64,000 nucleotides of DNA from Pictodentalium vernedei. Lineage: Eukaryota > Mollusca > Scaphopoda > Dentaliida > Dentaliidae. A model generated the notes under the pieces. That model had not been told where the DNA came from, did no database searches, and saw only the letters and a list, made by a program, of their open reading frames with translations. This document shows, piece after piece, positions 11,402-23,159 of this stretch; the stretch's first letter is position 1, and each line of letters starts with the position of its first letter. The position numbers and the translations under genes are program-made. Location of the stretch: NCBI GenBank assembly GCA_031216915.1, contig CM062296.1, positions 58,526,584-58,590,583 of the forward strand, in the 5' to 3' direction.

Positions 11402-12303
11402 TTAACGGCCCTCGAAAAATGATTAACAGCCCTCAGGACAGGCCTGGCATTCTGAAAAAATGCAAAAAATCGCTCTCCTCAATCAGCTTAGGAGAGCAAT
11501 TAGCTTTACACAGCATTTTAAGTATCCAGTTGAACGAACTCATTGAAACTGAAACCAACAGATTACATCAGTGATTTTATTAACTTTACTAAGGTAAAGC
11601 GAAATCTCTTAGACATCTAGATGTCTCACTCAACAACCGAACACACACTTGACAAGACCTGTGTGTGTACCCAGACCTGTTGTTCTAGAAAGTCATACGC
11701 CTACCACTACCACCTTCAACCCCCCAAGGGGGGTTGATGGTGGTAGTGGTAGACGTGTGACTTTCTTGGACAACAGGTCTGCTTGAATCTACAGCCACAT
11801 CCTGGTGCAAGTGCTTCAAGTGACAGGATAGTAGTAATGGTAGTATATTATAGTGTCAATATTCCTTGAATAATTACCCCTCGAACTGTGATGTCAGTTG
11901 TTGAACTTGAAACTGACAGAAAAAAAAAAATATTGCTGTGACCCATTTTGCTTCAAATGATTCCAACTGTGTTTGGGTATGGTTGCAGCCATTACCTTTC
12001 ACCACAAAACCACTTTCAAAATGAAATTACGTGATGTTATGTGACTTCGATGTTAAATTACATTTTTGCTTTACAACAAAAATTTAATGTGAGCATAATA
12101 CATGTAATCTCAATCATCCCAGACCAAAATATTTAGGAGGGCAATTTTTCGCTCTCCTTAATTCTTTCAGGAGGGCAGTAAGGAGAGCTAAAAATCGCTC
12201 TCCTGAAATTGCCAAGCCTGTCGGGACCATTAACGGCCTTCGACTTCGTCTCGGGCCTTTAAGTGGCCCTCGGGCTATTAATCATTTTTCTAGGGCCGTT
12301 AAT
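11402..12303. mobile_element. Long foldback element of about 0.9 kb
   Basis: The left arm (ttaacggccctcgaaaaatg, then aggcctggcattctg and cgctctcct) pairs with the right arm (cgctctcctgaaattgccaagcctg ... catttttctagggccgttaa). A nested hairpin occupies 11672-11780 (cagacctgttgttc / gaacaacaggtctg type, with ccaccttcaacccccc / ggggggttgatggtgg at the centre). No coding sequence. Class unknown. Confidence 0.6.
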
Positions 12304-12486
12304 GAACCATAACGCCCTCAAAAGAACATGTTATTGTTATATTCCTCTGAATATTATTTATGAGATTTAAATGTATTAATTATCACTATATTAATGCATT
12401 ACATATTTTAGTTCTTCATTAGGAAAAAGTGTATCTTAATCTATTACATACTTTACAATACATTCGGAGAAAGTATATATTATTTT

Positions 12487-12735
12487 ATACCATGATTACC
12501 TATTCTTCTATTTTTGAAAAGCCAATGACATAAATTTTAGCTTCTCACACCAACCCTGATGAACACGCCAGCACTGGGATTTCAATGCTAAATATTTACA
12601 CCTACAGTAGAACTACATCCCCGGTGACTTTTGGTGATGTCGACCTAAATGCAAACTTGTCTAAATTTTTCGAACGTCGCCTTGCGAAGAGTGAAATGGA
12701 AGTGGCAATTATTTATTACGTTTTTAGGTGGGTTT
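12487..12735 (+). repeat. Dispersed repeat E, partial copy
   Basis: Matches 19788-20040 and 26684-26930 (tttataccatgattacctatt, gtgacgtcgacctgaa-type block, gccttgcgaagagtgaaatg, caattatttattacgttttt). Only the first ~250 bp of the ~600-bp repeat are recognisable here. The element class is unknown. Confidence 0.65.
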
Positions 12736-13189
12736 ACCTCATACGATAGTAGTATATAAGGTATGAATCGTGCCTGATTACCCGGACTTTTGGGGGAGCA
12801 ACTAGTGTTAAATTCCCATAGGAACCGGACTTTTGGGGGAGCAACTTTGGGGGAGCAAAATTACGGCTTCTTGTAGCTAGATCCACCAAATGGTGTAGGT
12901 ACTGTATATATAGTATGCAATGGCATGTATAGTGATATATGTACGCATGGGGCTATAGGTATATATTATGGGTAAGTGATGGAAAGATGATGGTGAAGAT
13001 GGGTTTTCTTGAAAGTTTTTCCCGCGAAACGGTTGACGTTGCTTATTGACGTCGTGACGTCATGATGCGCACGCGACGTCATAGAGATGTTGACCACTGT
13101 TATTGTCCAGTATACAATCTGACATAACGTTATTCGGGTCAGTGGATGTCGGGCTACTCGTATGGGGTGGCGGCGACATAGTAGTAGTG
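12736..13189. other. Gene-free stretch with short direct repeat
   Basis: ccggacttttgggggagcaac occurs twice, about 12781-12801 and 12826-12846. No gene is supported. Confidence 0.4.
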
Positions 13190-13199
13190 GCATATATGC

Positions 13200-14290
13200 A
13201 TGTAGGTCCCAAGTTAGCCCTTAGTACTATTAATCCACCTTATGCTTCATATTATCCTATGTCTGCTATAGCTAAGTCAAGCAGTAGGGTGGATTGGTGG
13301 TAGTGTGGTATTGCGAGATAGTCATTGGTGGTTTAGATTGGCAGTACAGGATGAATGATCTGTTGGTCTATTACCCCCCTTAGTACTATTAACCTACCGA
13401 ATCCTTTGTATTATCTTATGGCTGGTATTGGTAGTTTAGTGTTAGGCCAGGCAGTATTATGCTAGGTTGTTTAGAACGGGTGGCATAGGATGCATGGTAT
13501 ATACCCCTGTAGGTCCAGTCCTCGATATTATGAACTAGCCGATTGCTTTGTACTATTCAATGACTGGTATAGGGAGTACGTTATGACAGGTCAAGTGGTA
13601 AGGTGGAGTGGGGAGTGAGGGTAATGCCTGGCATTATAGAACAACGGTATAGTATGGACGATATATACCTCTGCTGGCCCCTGCAGGTCCCATGTTAGCC
13701 CTTAGTACTATTAATTCACCTGATGCTTCATGTTATCCTATGACTGGTATAGGTAGTATGCAATGCTAGGCATAGGGGTATTGTGGGTAGGGGTACTGCC
13801 TGGTAGTTTAGAACGGTATTATAGTATGGGCGGTATATTCACCTATAGGACCCCTGTCAATGCTTGGTACTATTAACCGACCGATTGCTTTGTTTTATTA
13901 TATGGCTGGTATATGTAGTATGTTATGGTAGATCTAGTGATTTTGTGGGGGTAATGCCTGGCAGTATAGAACAACAGTATAGTATGGACAATACATAGCT
14001 CTGTGGGCCCCCGACAGCCGTTGATACTACTAATCGACTTAATGCTTTATGTCACCCCATACCTAATATAGGTAGTATGTAATGTGGGGCCAGACGTTAT
14101 TGTGGGTAGGTGGGTGTAATGCATGGTCGCCTAGTGTGATAGTGTAGGGTGTACGCGTTCTCCCCCATAGGTCCCATGTTAGTCCTTAGTACTATTAATC
14201 CGCCTAATGCTTCATGTTATCCTATGACTTGAAAAGGTAGTATGTAATGCTAGGCCAAGGGGTACTGTGGGTAAGTGTAATGTCTGATGT
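13200..14290 (+). repeat. Satellite-like tandem array, ~160-bp unit, about seven diverged copies
   Basis: The landmark cttagtactattaa recurs near 13219, 13380, 13521 (diverged), 13699, 13863, 14023 (diverged) and 14185, about 140-180 bp apart, mostly near 160. Each unit also carries taggtagtatg-like and atgcctgg-like blocks. Units differ considerably from each other, so the array is old. It is non-coding. Confidence 0.7.
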
Positions 14291-14539
14291 TAAAACACGG
14301 AATCCATATTTTACGGACTCGGATAGGAATCTCAATTACGGAATGCTTTATATGTATACACTGATGGAACATTTTGAAGGCCTGGGCGAAGTTATAGCTA
14401 GGAAGTAGTGGTACATGTCAATATTAATGGATGGTAGTTTAGTGAATAGTACTGGTACAAGGCCGCAATGGAACAAGCCTGCTGTAGAAGCTAATGGTAG
14501 GACAGATAGACCATAGCCAGTAGTGGCCTTGGAGCTTTG

Positions 14540-14800
14540 GCGACAAGATGGAAACGGAATCCCATTTGTGGAATCCCTTTTTTGGAATCCCATTTGTGGA
14601 ATCCCTTTTTAGGAATCCCATTTTCTGAAATGAGGATAAGAGTCGTATTAAAAATTCCTCAATGAGGTCTAATTTACTACGACTCTTATCCTCATTTGAC
14701 AAAAAAGGGATTCTCCAGAAGGAATCCTATTTGCGGAATCCCTTTTTAGGAATCCCATTTGTGGAATCCCTTTTTCTGAAATGAGGATAAGAGTCGTATT
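14540..14800. repeat. Short-unit tandem repeats with embedded hairpin
   Basis: Multiple copies of ggaatccc(a/t)ttt(g/t)tgg lie on both sides of an inverted repeat at 14627-14698 (gaaatgaggataagagtcgt and complement). Part of the segment (tttctgaaatgaggataagagtcgtatt) recurs at 14771-14800. Probably a local amplification. Confidence 0.65.
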
Positions 14801-14987
14801 AAAAAGCCCTCAATGAGTCCTCATTTATTATCCCTCATAGCCTCATTGAATTTTGAGGTTAAGAGGACCATTAAAAATCCCTCATTGTACTGTACTGTAG
14901 CTGACCGGAATCATTCACAAAAAAATCCATTTTGGAATTTTATTATCTTTGTAAGGTTTCACATCGAAAAAGTGTCACATGACCCCG
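14801..14987. other. Short gene-free spacer
   Basis: Continues related cctcattgaat-type words; nothing else is supported. Confidence 0.3.
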
Positions 14988-15218
14988 CGGAATGACTACA
15001 TGAGAGCTTTATTTATACTCTATCCTTGTTAATGACTTCAACACATTGCGTCATGCCATGGGGAGCTCTCTATGTGAGCTTCCCTTGGAGTAGTGTCATG
15101 TGTTGTGGAATGATCACCTGAGAACCTCGTTCATATTATATCTCTGTTAATGACCCCAACACTTTGCATGGTTCCACGGATAGTTCTCTATGAGGGCTTC
15201 CCGTGGAATGATGTCAAG
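14988..15218 (+). repeat. Tandem duplication, ~116-bp unit, two diverged copies
   Basis: Unit 1 from about 14988 and unit 2 from about 15104 share ggaatgA..., gagarc(t/c)..ttta, tgttaatgac, caacac and agc/ggcttccc(t/g)tggagt blocks in the same order. Non-coding. Confidence 0.55.
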
Positions 15219-16140
15219 GGCTGGAGCTACCAATGAGAAAAATTTCGTGTGGTTGTCCGGCGGCTCATTTCTGCTGGTGCTGTCCATATCTGGACAAATT
15301 CTCATCTCTTGACTCTCGCCACTAGACGACTTTAAAAAAATCACCAACCGTGTGAAGAAGTAAATCAATCAATGGAAGCAACCAGAAGAGTGTATATTCA
15401 TTATTTAGGGCTGCACATTGAAACTCTTGATGTACCCCACAAATGCTCTTAGCACCCATCCTACATAATGTAAGTATGAAAAACATGTATCATGTTCCTC
15501 AACTGGAAAAGCAGGTATTCAGGCTCAAAGGATTTATGCTATATCCACGTAACATTAACATATTTTAGGAAAAATGTCTTAATGATGAAATTTGACTGCT
15601 CTCTTTATAACACAAGCAAAATTATTATACACAAAGTGAAGGTTGTGTTGTATAGAACCCAAATTAACTCCGTACATGCTGCTGGCAGATATTCCTGTCC
15701 AGGACAGGATTTCTCTTGACAATGAAATATGAATAATTTGGGATCATTTAATCAAATTTTCCCCCTGTACGTTGCATGGATTTTTTCACCAATGATGTCT
15801 TGAGTTGAATTTGGTTGAATTTTTCAACAAATCTAGTCATGGCAGCTCCACAGCAGCCATGACTAGATTTGATGAAAAATATTTTTGTTAAGAATTAATA
15901 CACATCTACAACTACACTGGTAGAACAGAGCTTAAAATGGTGGCATGTTATATAAAAACCAAAGTAGAAAAAATTAAGAATAAATCGCTTGGCCCTATTC
16001 TCCCGACCGATAGAAATCCATTTTTTTTACTGAAAATGTGAAAGATATTAAACATACCAGAAGGGGACTCATCAAACCCACGTAAACGATCCAAATACAA
16101 TTTTTTCTCATTGGGCCAAACTCTTCAAACTACAATTATA
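15219..16140. other. Gene-free stretch with a small hairpin
   Basis: A perfect short hairpin at about 15828-15872 (caaatctagtcatggc / gccatgactagatttg). Otherwise no gene or repeat is recognised. Confidence 0.4.
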
Positions 16141-16453
16141 AATTCACAATCAGGGAATTTCCATCTCACCAGTCACTTTGCACGAGTTGCCAGTGGCGGG
16201 GAGCAGGTACATTTTGCCAGTTACACTTCGCCACCAGCGACCAAGAATAGATGAATGGTCATCAAACAGTCCGATTCCAGTGTTGCATGATTTTATCTCC
16301 AGGAGTCGACAGGAAGACAGCCAATCTGGCTGTGCCGTCTCCTTGCGGTATACACGCATATATAGCCTCTTTGTGTATCGTATGTAGTTATGTGTATATT
16401 TACATTGCTGTATATTGCTGAATAAAAATTCATTCATTCATTCATTCATTCAT
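16141..16453 (+). repeat. Possible retroelement 3' end with (ATTC)n tail
   Basis: An AATAAA signal (gctgaataaaa) is followed at once by about six ATTC units (about 16429-16453). A short microsatellite tail directly after a polyadenylation signal is common at the 3' ends of non-LTR retrotransposons. No coding match was recognised upstream, so the call is tentative. Confidence 0.3.
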
Positions 16454-16551
16454 CAGTAGTCGTAAGTTATGCTTCTGAAACAAAAATCAAAAGTTTTAGA
16501 TATTCTAGAATTTGTTTTGCAGTGTCGTCTTATATCTGTGTTAACAAAACG

Positions 16552-16793
16552 TTAACCCTTTACCTAACGTGAAAAGCAGACGACACTTGCAAAAAAAATT
16601 CTTGAATAACTATTTTTTTTCATTTTTTGTCTCAAAAACATAGGTTATGACCCCTCGTTGGAACGAGCTCGTTCCAACGAGGGGTCATAACCTATGTTTT
16701 TGAGACAAAAATGAAAAAAATAGTGAAAATTGAATGGCGATTTTTGAGAATAGCGCTGGCCGGTTTTGGCCGTTACGTTGGGTAAAGGGTTAA
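16552..16793. mobile_element. TTAA-flanked palindromic MITE, subfamily A
   Basis: TTAACCCTTTACCTAACG ... TTACGTTGGGTAAAGGGTTAA, with the same core and arms as 10103-10354 and orientation opposite to 6505-6746. Confidence 0.85.
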
Positions 16794-17622
16794 GGAAGAA
16801 ACAAGCGCTGCGATATCCCCAATGGCTGAAAAAAATGTCTTATTCCCTCCAAATTTATGTGGGATTGCTTGGGGTTTGCTATTAGAAAAAGTACGACCTT
16901 ACTGTGTTGCGCACGCCCAGTTTATCCTTTCTCTCTTTGTGAAAGAGTTGAAAGCAATATCATTTCAAGAAATAGTAACTTGGTTGTCAATCGATTTAAA
17001 TAATTATTTTTCTTGAAAGATGAATATTTGATGATAAATATTTCAAATATATATAATTACATTGTTAATGTAGTTGTACGTTTTGGGTCCAAATACTCAT
17101 TTACCATTGGTCAGCTGGATGAAAACGTCATGAGCAAATGAATACATTTGGTCGAACTTTGACCCGCATTTATGTTCAAGTTAATAATTTGTGATATCTC
17201 AAATAACTTATAAGAAACGTCAATCGACAGTGTGAAATTATTTCAGTGATTTTATTCTTGAACTTGTTGCCGTTTCATAGGTGATTATAGTTTACTGATA
17301 TGTTAAATAAATTGTTTTGAACATTCCGAGTTTCGTTGCGAAAGACGGCAATTTGACAAATTTGGGTCAATGCCGAAAACCGGCGCTCAACTCAGAGTTG
17401 TGCGCTTTGTCTTTTGTGGGGTGGTTTTTCGCCTCGTTCGTTTGTGCATGCTTTATTTCGTCTTTCTGCTTTGTTGTTTGGTAAAATGTAGTTTAAACAG
17501 TTAGGGGATATTATTATAAGATGGGTATTTGTATTATGGGTATTTGTACCCATTCCCACACGTTCATACTCCAATAAAGATTATAAAAATTGCATTCAAT
17601 TCTTAAATAAAATTTTACTTAC
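16794..17622. other. Downstream intron of the receptor gene, otherwise empty
   Basis: Lies directly past the splice donor of the minus-strand receptor exon, so at least the part next to 17622 is intronic. No further receptor exon (TM3 onward) was recognised here. Confidence 0.4.
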
Positions 17623-17914
17623 CTAGAGCTTTCTGGAATGCTGGATGATGTATGTGTGCTGCAGTGTATAATGGGTAAACAACTCCAAGGCATAAGTCAG
17701 ATGATGCTAGTCCGACAATGAAGATGTTACTCGCCTTTCGCAGGGCTTCGTGTCTCAAAAAAGTAGTAATAACTAGCAAGTTTCCAGGAATGTTGACACA
17801 TGTTATCAAACCAAATACTCCATAATGATAAATAAGCGCTGGTAAGGTGTCTGCCACGGATTCCCTTGAGGTATTTGTCTCATTTGGAAAGATGAAAATA
17901 TTCTCCGTCGTCAT
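17623..17914 (-). CDS. Class A (rhodopsin-like) GPCR, first coding exon (partial)
   Basis: About 97 codons from an ATG at 17914 down to a splice donor at 17622 (exon end CTAG, intron GTAAGT). The N-terminus has NET and NTS N-glycosylation sequons near residues 11-16. TM1 (~28-53) contains the GN pair in PGNLLVI and TM2 (~62-85) contains LASSD, i.e. the conserved Asn of helix 1 and Asp of helix 2 of class A receptors. Remaining helices must be in exons outside this window or unrecognised at lower coordinates; the ligand cannot be inferred. This is the only convincing host gene here. A pseudogene fragment is possible but unlikely given the intact frame and consensus donor. Confidence 0.8.
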
Positions 17915-18355
17915 TACGAGAGCTGTGGGCTGGAGTGTAGTTCTAGTTCATTTCAAATCTATTTTCTCATGTGTAAATGATTTCGATATGTTGTTGATAA
18001 AGAGTGCACTAACCATGCCATTGTCTTCCTGAAGAATCTGCAGTGGGAAAAAACAACTGTTTTATACTAAATCGAAAAACACAGATTGATTTATCGCAAA
18101 AGGCATACCGTGGTGAAATATTCATTTTCTTTCAGATTCGGTATATATATATTTATATATATATAGCACATGCTAGTGCTGACATCAATTACTACATTTG
18201 CTAAGTTCTGTCACAAATGTCATATTGATGTTCAACCCTCTCCCAATGGAGGTAAAGTGTACGGTCTCGTGATATAGAAGGGTTTTTGTATAGGTAAATA
18301 CTACTCGGAGAGGTGAAATCACTCTAACTAAATAGTAATTATTTTTAGTGTGAAG
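17915..18355. other. Upstream flank of the receptor exon
   Basis: Could hold the 5' untranslated region or promoter of the receptor. A TA-dinucleotide-rich run is at 18139-18165. No specific element is supported. Confidence 0.3.
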
Positions 18356-19215
18356 GAACAACAGTACAACCGCCGTGGACTGGTCGCTTTCCACAGACGG
18401 ACAATATTTCCACACAGGGTATAATATCTTACCTCGTACAAGTATCTGGGAATTTCATTGGCTCAAAGACGTCACATGCACACTGCATAGAGAACCATAT
18501 ACTGCCTTTCAACATCAATATACTCTGACAGCCATGGGAATCTATCCTTTGATCATTGATTATTCAAAATGGCGGCAGCCGGTAAACGCTTCAAGTTGAA
18601 TGATTGAGTTTTGGAAGCCCATATTTGGTCGGAAGTGCAGGTTAGGCAACTTAAAAGGCTTCATATTCTGTGGATGTGTGTCATGTTACCTTCGAAATGA
18701 CACTGTTTGGTATGTATGAATTTGCCTTGTTACAATTTATGTAAGCACTCTCCCATAAATTGTAACAAGGCAAAGACACGTGAACACATTGTGAGAATTC
18801 TCTCATTTAGTTTTGATCGCTGTTGTTATTAGTTCTGTGCATCGATTCAGCAGTCTAGAAGATATATTCGCTACACAGTTTGTTGGTGGCCTAATATGGT
18901 ATATATGGTGTCAGTTAATTCCATATTGAACTCGAACTTCGCTCTCGTTCAATATGAAATTAACTGACACCATATATACCATACTAGGCCACCAGCAAAC
19001 TGTGTAACTAATAATATCAGACTCATAACGCTAATTATAGGAATAATCACCAAACATTTACTTAATCAAGTACCGGGTACAACCCGTTCTTTAGTATTTA
19101 TTTTTTCCGATGATGATTTGTATTACCCGGTAAACAAATGCGAGGATACAACAACTGTCCACACTTAGATTTCGACCAATGTACGACGACTATACTGTAT
19201 CGTGTTACACAGTAC
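18356..19215. mobile_element. Dispersed element H, apparently split by inserted DNA
   Basis: Bases 18360-18415 (acagtacaaccgccgtggactgg...ggacaatatttcca) match the left part of 7917-8173. Bases 19020-19215 (aattataggaataatc, gtaccgggtacaaccc, ttacccggtaaac) match its right part. The ~600 bp between them include a foldback at 18873-19006, so one copy seems interrupted. Boundaries are approximate. Confidence 0.4.
18873..19006. repeat. Single-copy foldback element
   Basis: tacacagtttgttggtggcc pairs with ggccaccagcaaactgtgta. The arms continue through atatggtgtcagttaatt, to a centre near 18940 (gaacttcgctctcgttc). Arms are about 65 bp with few mismatches. Confidence 0.75.
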
Positions 19216-19223
19216 TGTAATCA

Positions 19224-19474
19224 TTAACCCTTTACCCAACGTAACGGCCAAAACCGGCCAGCGCTATTCCCAAATATCGCCAATTAATTTTCAAAATATT
19301 TTCATTTTTTGTCTCAAAAACATAGGTTATGACCCCTCGTTGGAACGAGCTCTTCGAGCTCGTTCCAACGAGGGGTCATAACCTATGTTTTTGAGACAAA
19401 AAATGAAAAAAATTAGTTATTCAAGAATTTTTTTTGCAAGTGTCGTCTGCTTTTCATGTTAGGTAAAGGGTTAA
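19224..19474. mobile_element. TTAA-flanked palindromic MITE, subfamily A
   Basis: TTAACCCTTTACCCAACG ... ATGTTAGGTAAAGGGTTAA, orientation as 6505-6746. Central palindrome ggaacgagctcttcgagctc. Confidence 0.87.
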
Positions 19475-19787
19475 AGTAGCCTCTTTTGTGACCAGATCGC
19501 AATCGGGTTAGCAATTAACGGCGGAACTATGGCGCAGTTTTACCCTATGGGAATACCTATGGTACATTTACTCACCTGAGGTAACAATATTCACTTGTAT
19601 GGACATTTCGTGATGATCGCAACAAAATAAGGGTTAGTTATAGGCACCCGCCATTTTAAAAGGCGCAATACTTCATAAGACTTAGTTTCTGTCGTTTTAT
19701 TCCGGGTAAACTCTTAATAACATTTACAATGGAAAGTTCCACAGGGTCAAAAGGCGCCATATTGTAGCCCTAAGTGACGAAATTTAT

Positions 19788-20350
19788 TTTATACCATGAT
19801 TACCTATTCTACTATATATAAAAAGCATATGGCATAAATTACACCCCAACTGTGGTGATCACGCTAGCAATGTGATATCAACAGTTAATATGTACACCTA
19901 CGGTGGAACTACATCCAAGTTGACCTTGGGTGACGTCGACCTGAAAGCAAACTTGTCTAAATTTATCGTACATCGCCTTGCGAAGAGTGAAATGAAAGTG
20001 ACAATTATTTATTACGTTTTTAAATGAGTTTACCCCATAAAACACCACAAATTAACAAACGTGCACTGTCCCAGGTTCATACAGCATCCATAACTCGAAT
20101 GCGTTATGAAAAAAGTCTGCTTATTTTCTATTTCGCTTTGGAGGTAAAATTGACAGCGAAAGAACCGCCCACCGATGCTCATGTAAACAAAAACAAATTC
20201 GCACGGATGTAAGGCTGCAGCTCAGTAAAATCGAGAAAAAATAACAAAGATTCACATTAATCTGACGATCATGGTATAAATAAAATATACCCAAAGTAGC
20301 TTGATGCACCAAATGGTACACCAGGCCACTGTGGGTATATTCTATACATA
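19788..20350 (+). repeat. Dispersed repeat E, full-length-like copy
   Basis: About 560 bp collinear with 26684-27290 (same strand) and with 22139-22740 (opposite strand). Landmarks are ttataccatgattacc, ggtgacgtcgacctgaa, gccttgcgaagagtg, caccgatgctcatg and the end aaatatacccaaagtagctt. The right end has a partial inverted repeat (ccaaatggtacacc). No coding potential; probably a non-autonomous DNA transposon. Confidence 0.75.
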
Positions 20351-20910
20351 AAAATTCAGATAAAGTCATCATACGCTATAGTTTGTACATTTGTACATTT
20401 TTTCCTTTCGCGTGTCAACGGGGACGCAGGGACTTGGAGTACAGAACACACGTGTCGCCCAGCATTTTCTGTTAAATATGTGTGTGAGATATAGGGGTGG
20501 GGGAGCTAGCGAATTGGGCAAACGTTATCTTTACTACAATGCTTTGCTCCAAAATATTACACAAGAGAATCAATGCAGTGTCCCCACGACTAAAATACTG
20601 TCTTCCGAAGCATGTAAATAGTATGAAGGGGATATATACTGGGAAACTGTTGCTCATGCATGATCTAACTTCTTTCAAGATAAAAATACAACTGTAAGTT
20701 CAGTGGTTGCGTCTAAAACCAAACTGGTTATCGTTGGTCTTCAGATAATCTGAACAACGATTGAGGATAATTTTCTCGATAAGTTTTGAAGTCATTGTTA
20801 CTAGAGCGATAGGACGCTAGATGGCCTTATCTGTGACGTCCCCTGCTTTGTTTTTTTAACGATAGGTACAAAGGTAACCTCCATTAACTTAGATGGGATA
20901 TATTATCCAT
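20351..20910. other. Gene-free stretch
   Basis: Overlapping short frames on both strands. Around 20700-20900 the words resemble a decayed retrotransposon coding strand, but no domain could be established. Confidence 0.25.
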
Positions 20911-21083
20911 GTGATATATAGAAGATCTCAAACGAGTGATGTTTGGATATAAGATTTTTTGAAACGAGTTTGATGAATTTGATTCACAACGAGCCTTTAG
21001 GCGAGTTGTGAATCGAATTCATCAAACGAGTTTCAAAAAATCTTATATCCAAACATCACGAGTTAAAGATTCTGTATATCACA
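20911..21083. repeat. Single-copy foldback element
   Basis: gatgtttggatataagattt pairs with aaatcttatatccaaacatc. Inner arms pair through acgagtttgatgaatt and ttcacaacg to a centre near 20998 (agcctttaggc). Outer arms (gtgatatata / tatatcac) are imperfect. Confidence 0.78.
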
Positions 21084-21121
21084 CGAATTTTCGAATGTTC
21101 TTTACAATTTTTAATTTTTAT

Positions 21122-21360
21122 TTAACTCTTTACCCAACGCAGACGATATCAAAATTTATTATTTTAAATATCATTTTTTCAATTTTTTCAAAAAATTCGA
21201 CGAAACCATATCATGTGACCCCTCGTTGGAACGAGCTCGTTCCAACGAGGGGTTACATGATATGATTTTGTTGAAATTTTTAGAAAAATAATATTTTTTC
21301 AACTGCTCAATTTGCATTTTACGCGGGCGGATGCGCGCGATTCGTTGGGTAAAGGGTTAA
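21122..21360. mobile_element. TTAA-flanked palindromic MITE, subfamily B
   Basis: TTAACTCTTTACCCAACG ... ATTCGTTGGGTAAAGGGTTAA. The centre is the same cctcgttggaacgagctcg palindrome as subfamily A, but the inner arms are different (catatcatgtgacc / ggttacatgatatg). Confidence 0.85.
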
Positions 21361-22138
21361 TTCATTGTCGCTGAATTCTCCCAAAACAACTGACAATCAG
21401 TTCTTTGGCTCAGACGCTCCACACCATGATGTCATGGATGCGCTTTACTTGCACCTGTTGTCGTAATTGACGTCATGTGAACTACGCACAAGAATACAGT
21501 GCTGCTGCTGTGGGAGCACGCCTCGATTAGACACTAGTTGATAATCAGGAAATAAGACATGGGTTGTTACGTCGAAATTAACGACGTTTCATGTGATATA
21601 ATAGATTTTACTAGCACCTGAAGTAAGTAATAAATGTATGGGCCACAAAATGTTGGTGCTCTGCAGTTAAGTGGTCTGGGCCGCCTGATTTCCCGGAATC
21701 AAAGCTCATTATAATACGTCAATTTAAGACATAATCGTCACTGGCATTAAGGACGGAGACTGTCTATTCATATAGGATATCAATAGCAAACCTGTGACAC
21801 TCGCCAGAACAATCACAATCAGAGCAGTTAATTACGGTATTAATACGGTATTAAAGAAATTGGTCTGCAGTGGATCCATCCCAGTTCCCGGAAATATGGG
21901 GCTGGAATGAGTAAGTGGGCTTCAGGTGGAGTAGAGACAGACATATTTCAGGAGAAGTTAACAGAAAGTGGACGGATGTCATGAAGGAGAAATCGACCAA
22001 CATGCCGGATATGGACGCATGAGCTGAGTGATTGGTGGCACAATGATCAAGCCCACTTCGCCCAGACGCCGAAGAATGAGCGGCGCTGAAATACGTATGA
22101 GCATCTGACTTCTTGCCAAAATACTCAACATCGAGTAT
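21361..22138. other. Gene-free stretch
   Basis: No gene or repeat boundary recognised. Confidence 0.3.
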
Positions 22139-22740
22139 ATATAGAATATACCCATAGTAGCTTGGTGTACCAAATATTCACCACGTCGTCGAGTAGTGAA
22201 GAGGTGTTAACCGCGAGCCTTTGGTACACCAAGCTACTTTGTGTATATTTTATTTATACCATGCTCATCAGATTATTAAGAGTCGCTATTATTTTTTTCT
22301 GGATTTTACTTAACAGCAGACTACATACTTGCCAAACTGTTTTTTGTTTACATGAGCATCGGTACATACGAGCGAATTTGTTTTTGTTTACATGAACGAC
22401 GGTGAGCGGTATTTCCGCTGTAAATTTTATCACCGAAACGAAATAGAAAACGAAACAGGGCCTTTTTCATTTTAATAACATAATAACATACTATTTAGAC
22501 TTATGGATGCTTTATTAACATGAGCCAATTCATGTTTGTTAATGTTGGTGTTTTATGGGGAAAACTCATTTAAAAGTGCAATAAATAATTGCCACTTTAA
22601 TTTCACTCTTCGCGAGGCGACGTGCGATACATTTAGACAGGTTCGCATTCAGGTCGACGTCATCAAAGGTCAGCTTGGATGTAATTCCACTGTAGGTGTA
22701 AATTTTAGCTACTGAAATCCCTGGCGTGTTCACCACGGTT
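22139..22740 (-). repeat. Dispersed repeat E, inverted copy with end hairpin
   Basis: The reverse complement matches 26684-27290: aagctactttgtgtatattt, catgagcatcg, ttcactcttcgcgaggcgac, caggtcgacgtcatcaaagg, gtgttcaccacgg. Its low-coordinate end carries an inverted repeat (agtagcttggtgtaccaaa / tttggtacaccaagctact). Confidence 0.75.
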
Positions 22741-22909
22741 GCAGTGGCGGCCGGAGGCCGCTTGGGGGCCCCTGGCCATAATTATGATGGGTCCATCGGC
22801 CACAGGACGCTCCGGGCCCACCATGGTTCGGACTTGTGTGGGAAAATTTTGAAAATTAGGATGAAAAACACTAAATCCTTCACTCTAGAGAGGAGAATTC
22901 AGTTGTCTG

Positions 22910-23159
22910 TTACCCCTTTACCCAACGAATCGACCGCATCCGCCCGCGTAATACGCAAATTCAGCAGTTGAAAAAATATTATTTTTTAAAAGATGTCAAC
23001 AAAACCATATCATGTGACCCCTCGTTGGAACGAGCTCGTCGAGCTCGTTCCAACGAGAGGTCACATGATATGGGTTTGTTGAAATCTTTTGAAAAATGTG
23101 AAAAAAATGATATTTAAAATAATAAATTTTGATATCGCCTGCGTTCGGTAAAGGGTTAA
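22910..23159. mobile_element. TTAA-type palindromic MITE, subfamily B, one end mutated
   Basis: TTACCCCTTTACCCAACG ... GTTCGGTAAAGGGTTAA, opposite in orientation to 21122-21360. The left target copy reads TTAC instead of TTAA. Core gaacgagctcgtcgagctcg. Confidence 0.8.

Noticed and set aside
16150-16437. 95-codon minus-strand frame as a gene
   Set aside because: Ends within the (ATTC)n microsatellite region and shows no recognisable motif; better explained as a retroelement end.
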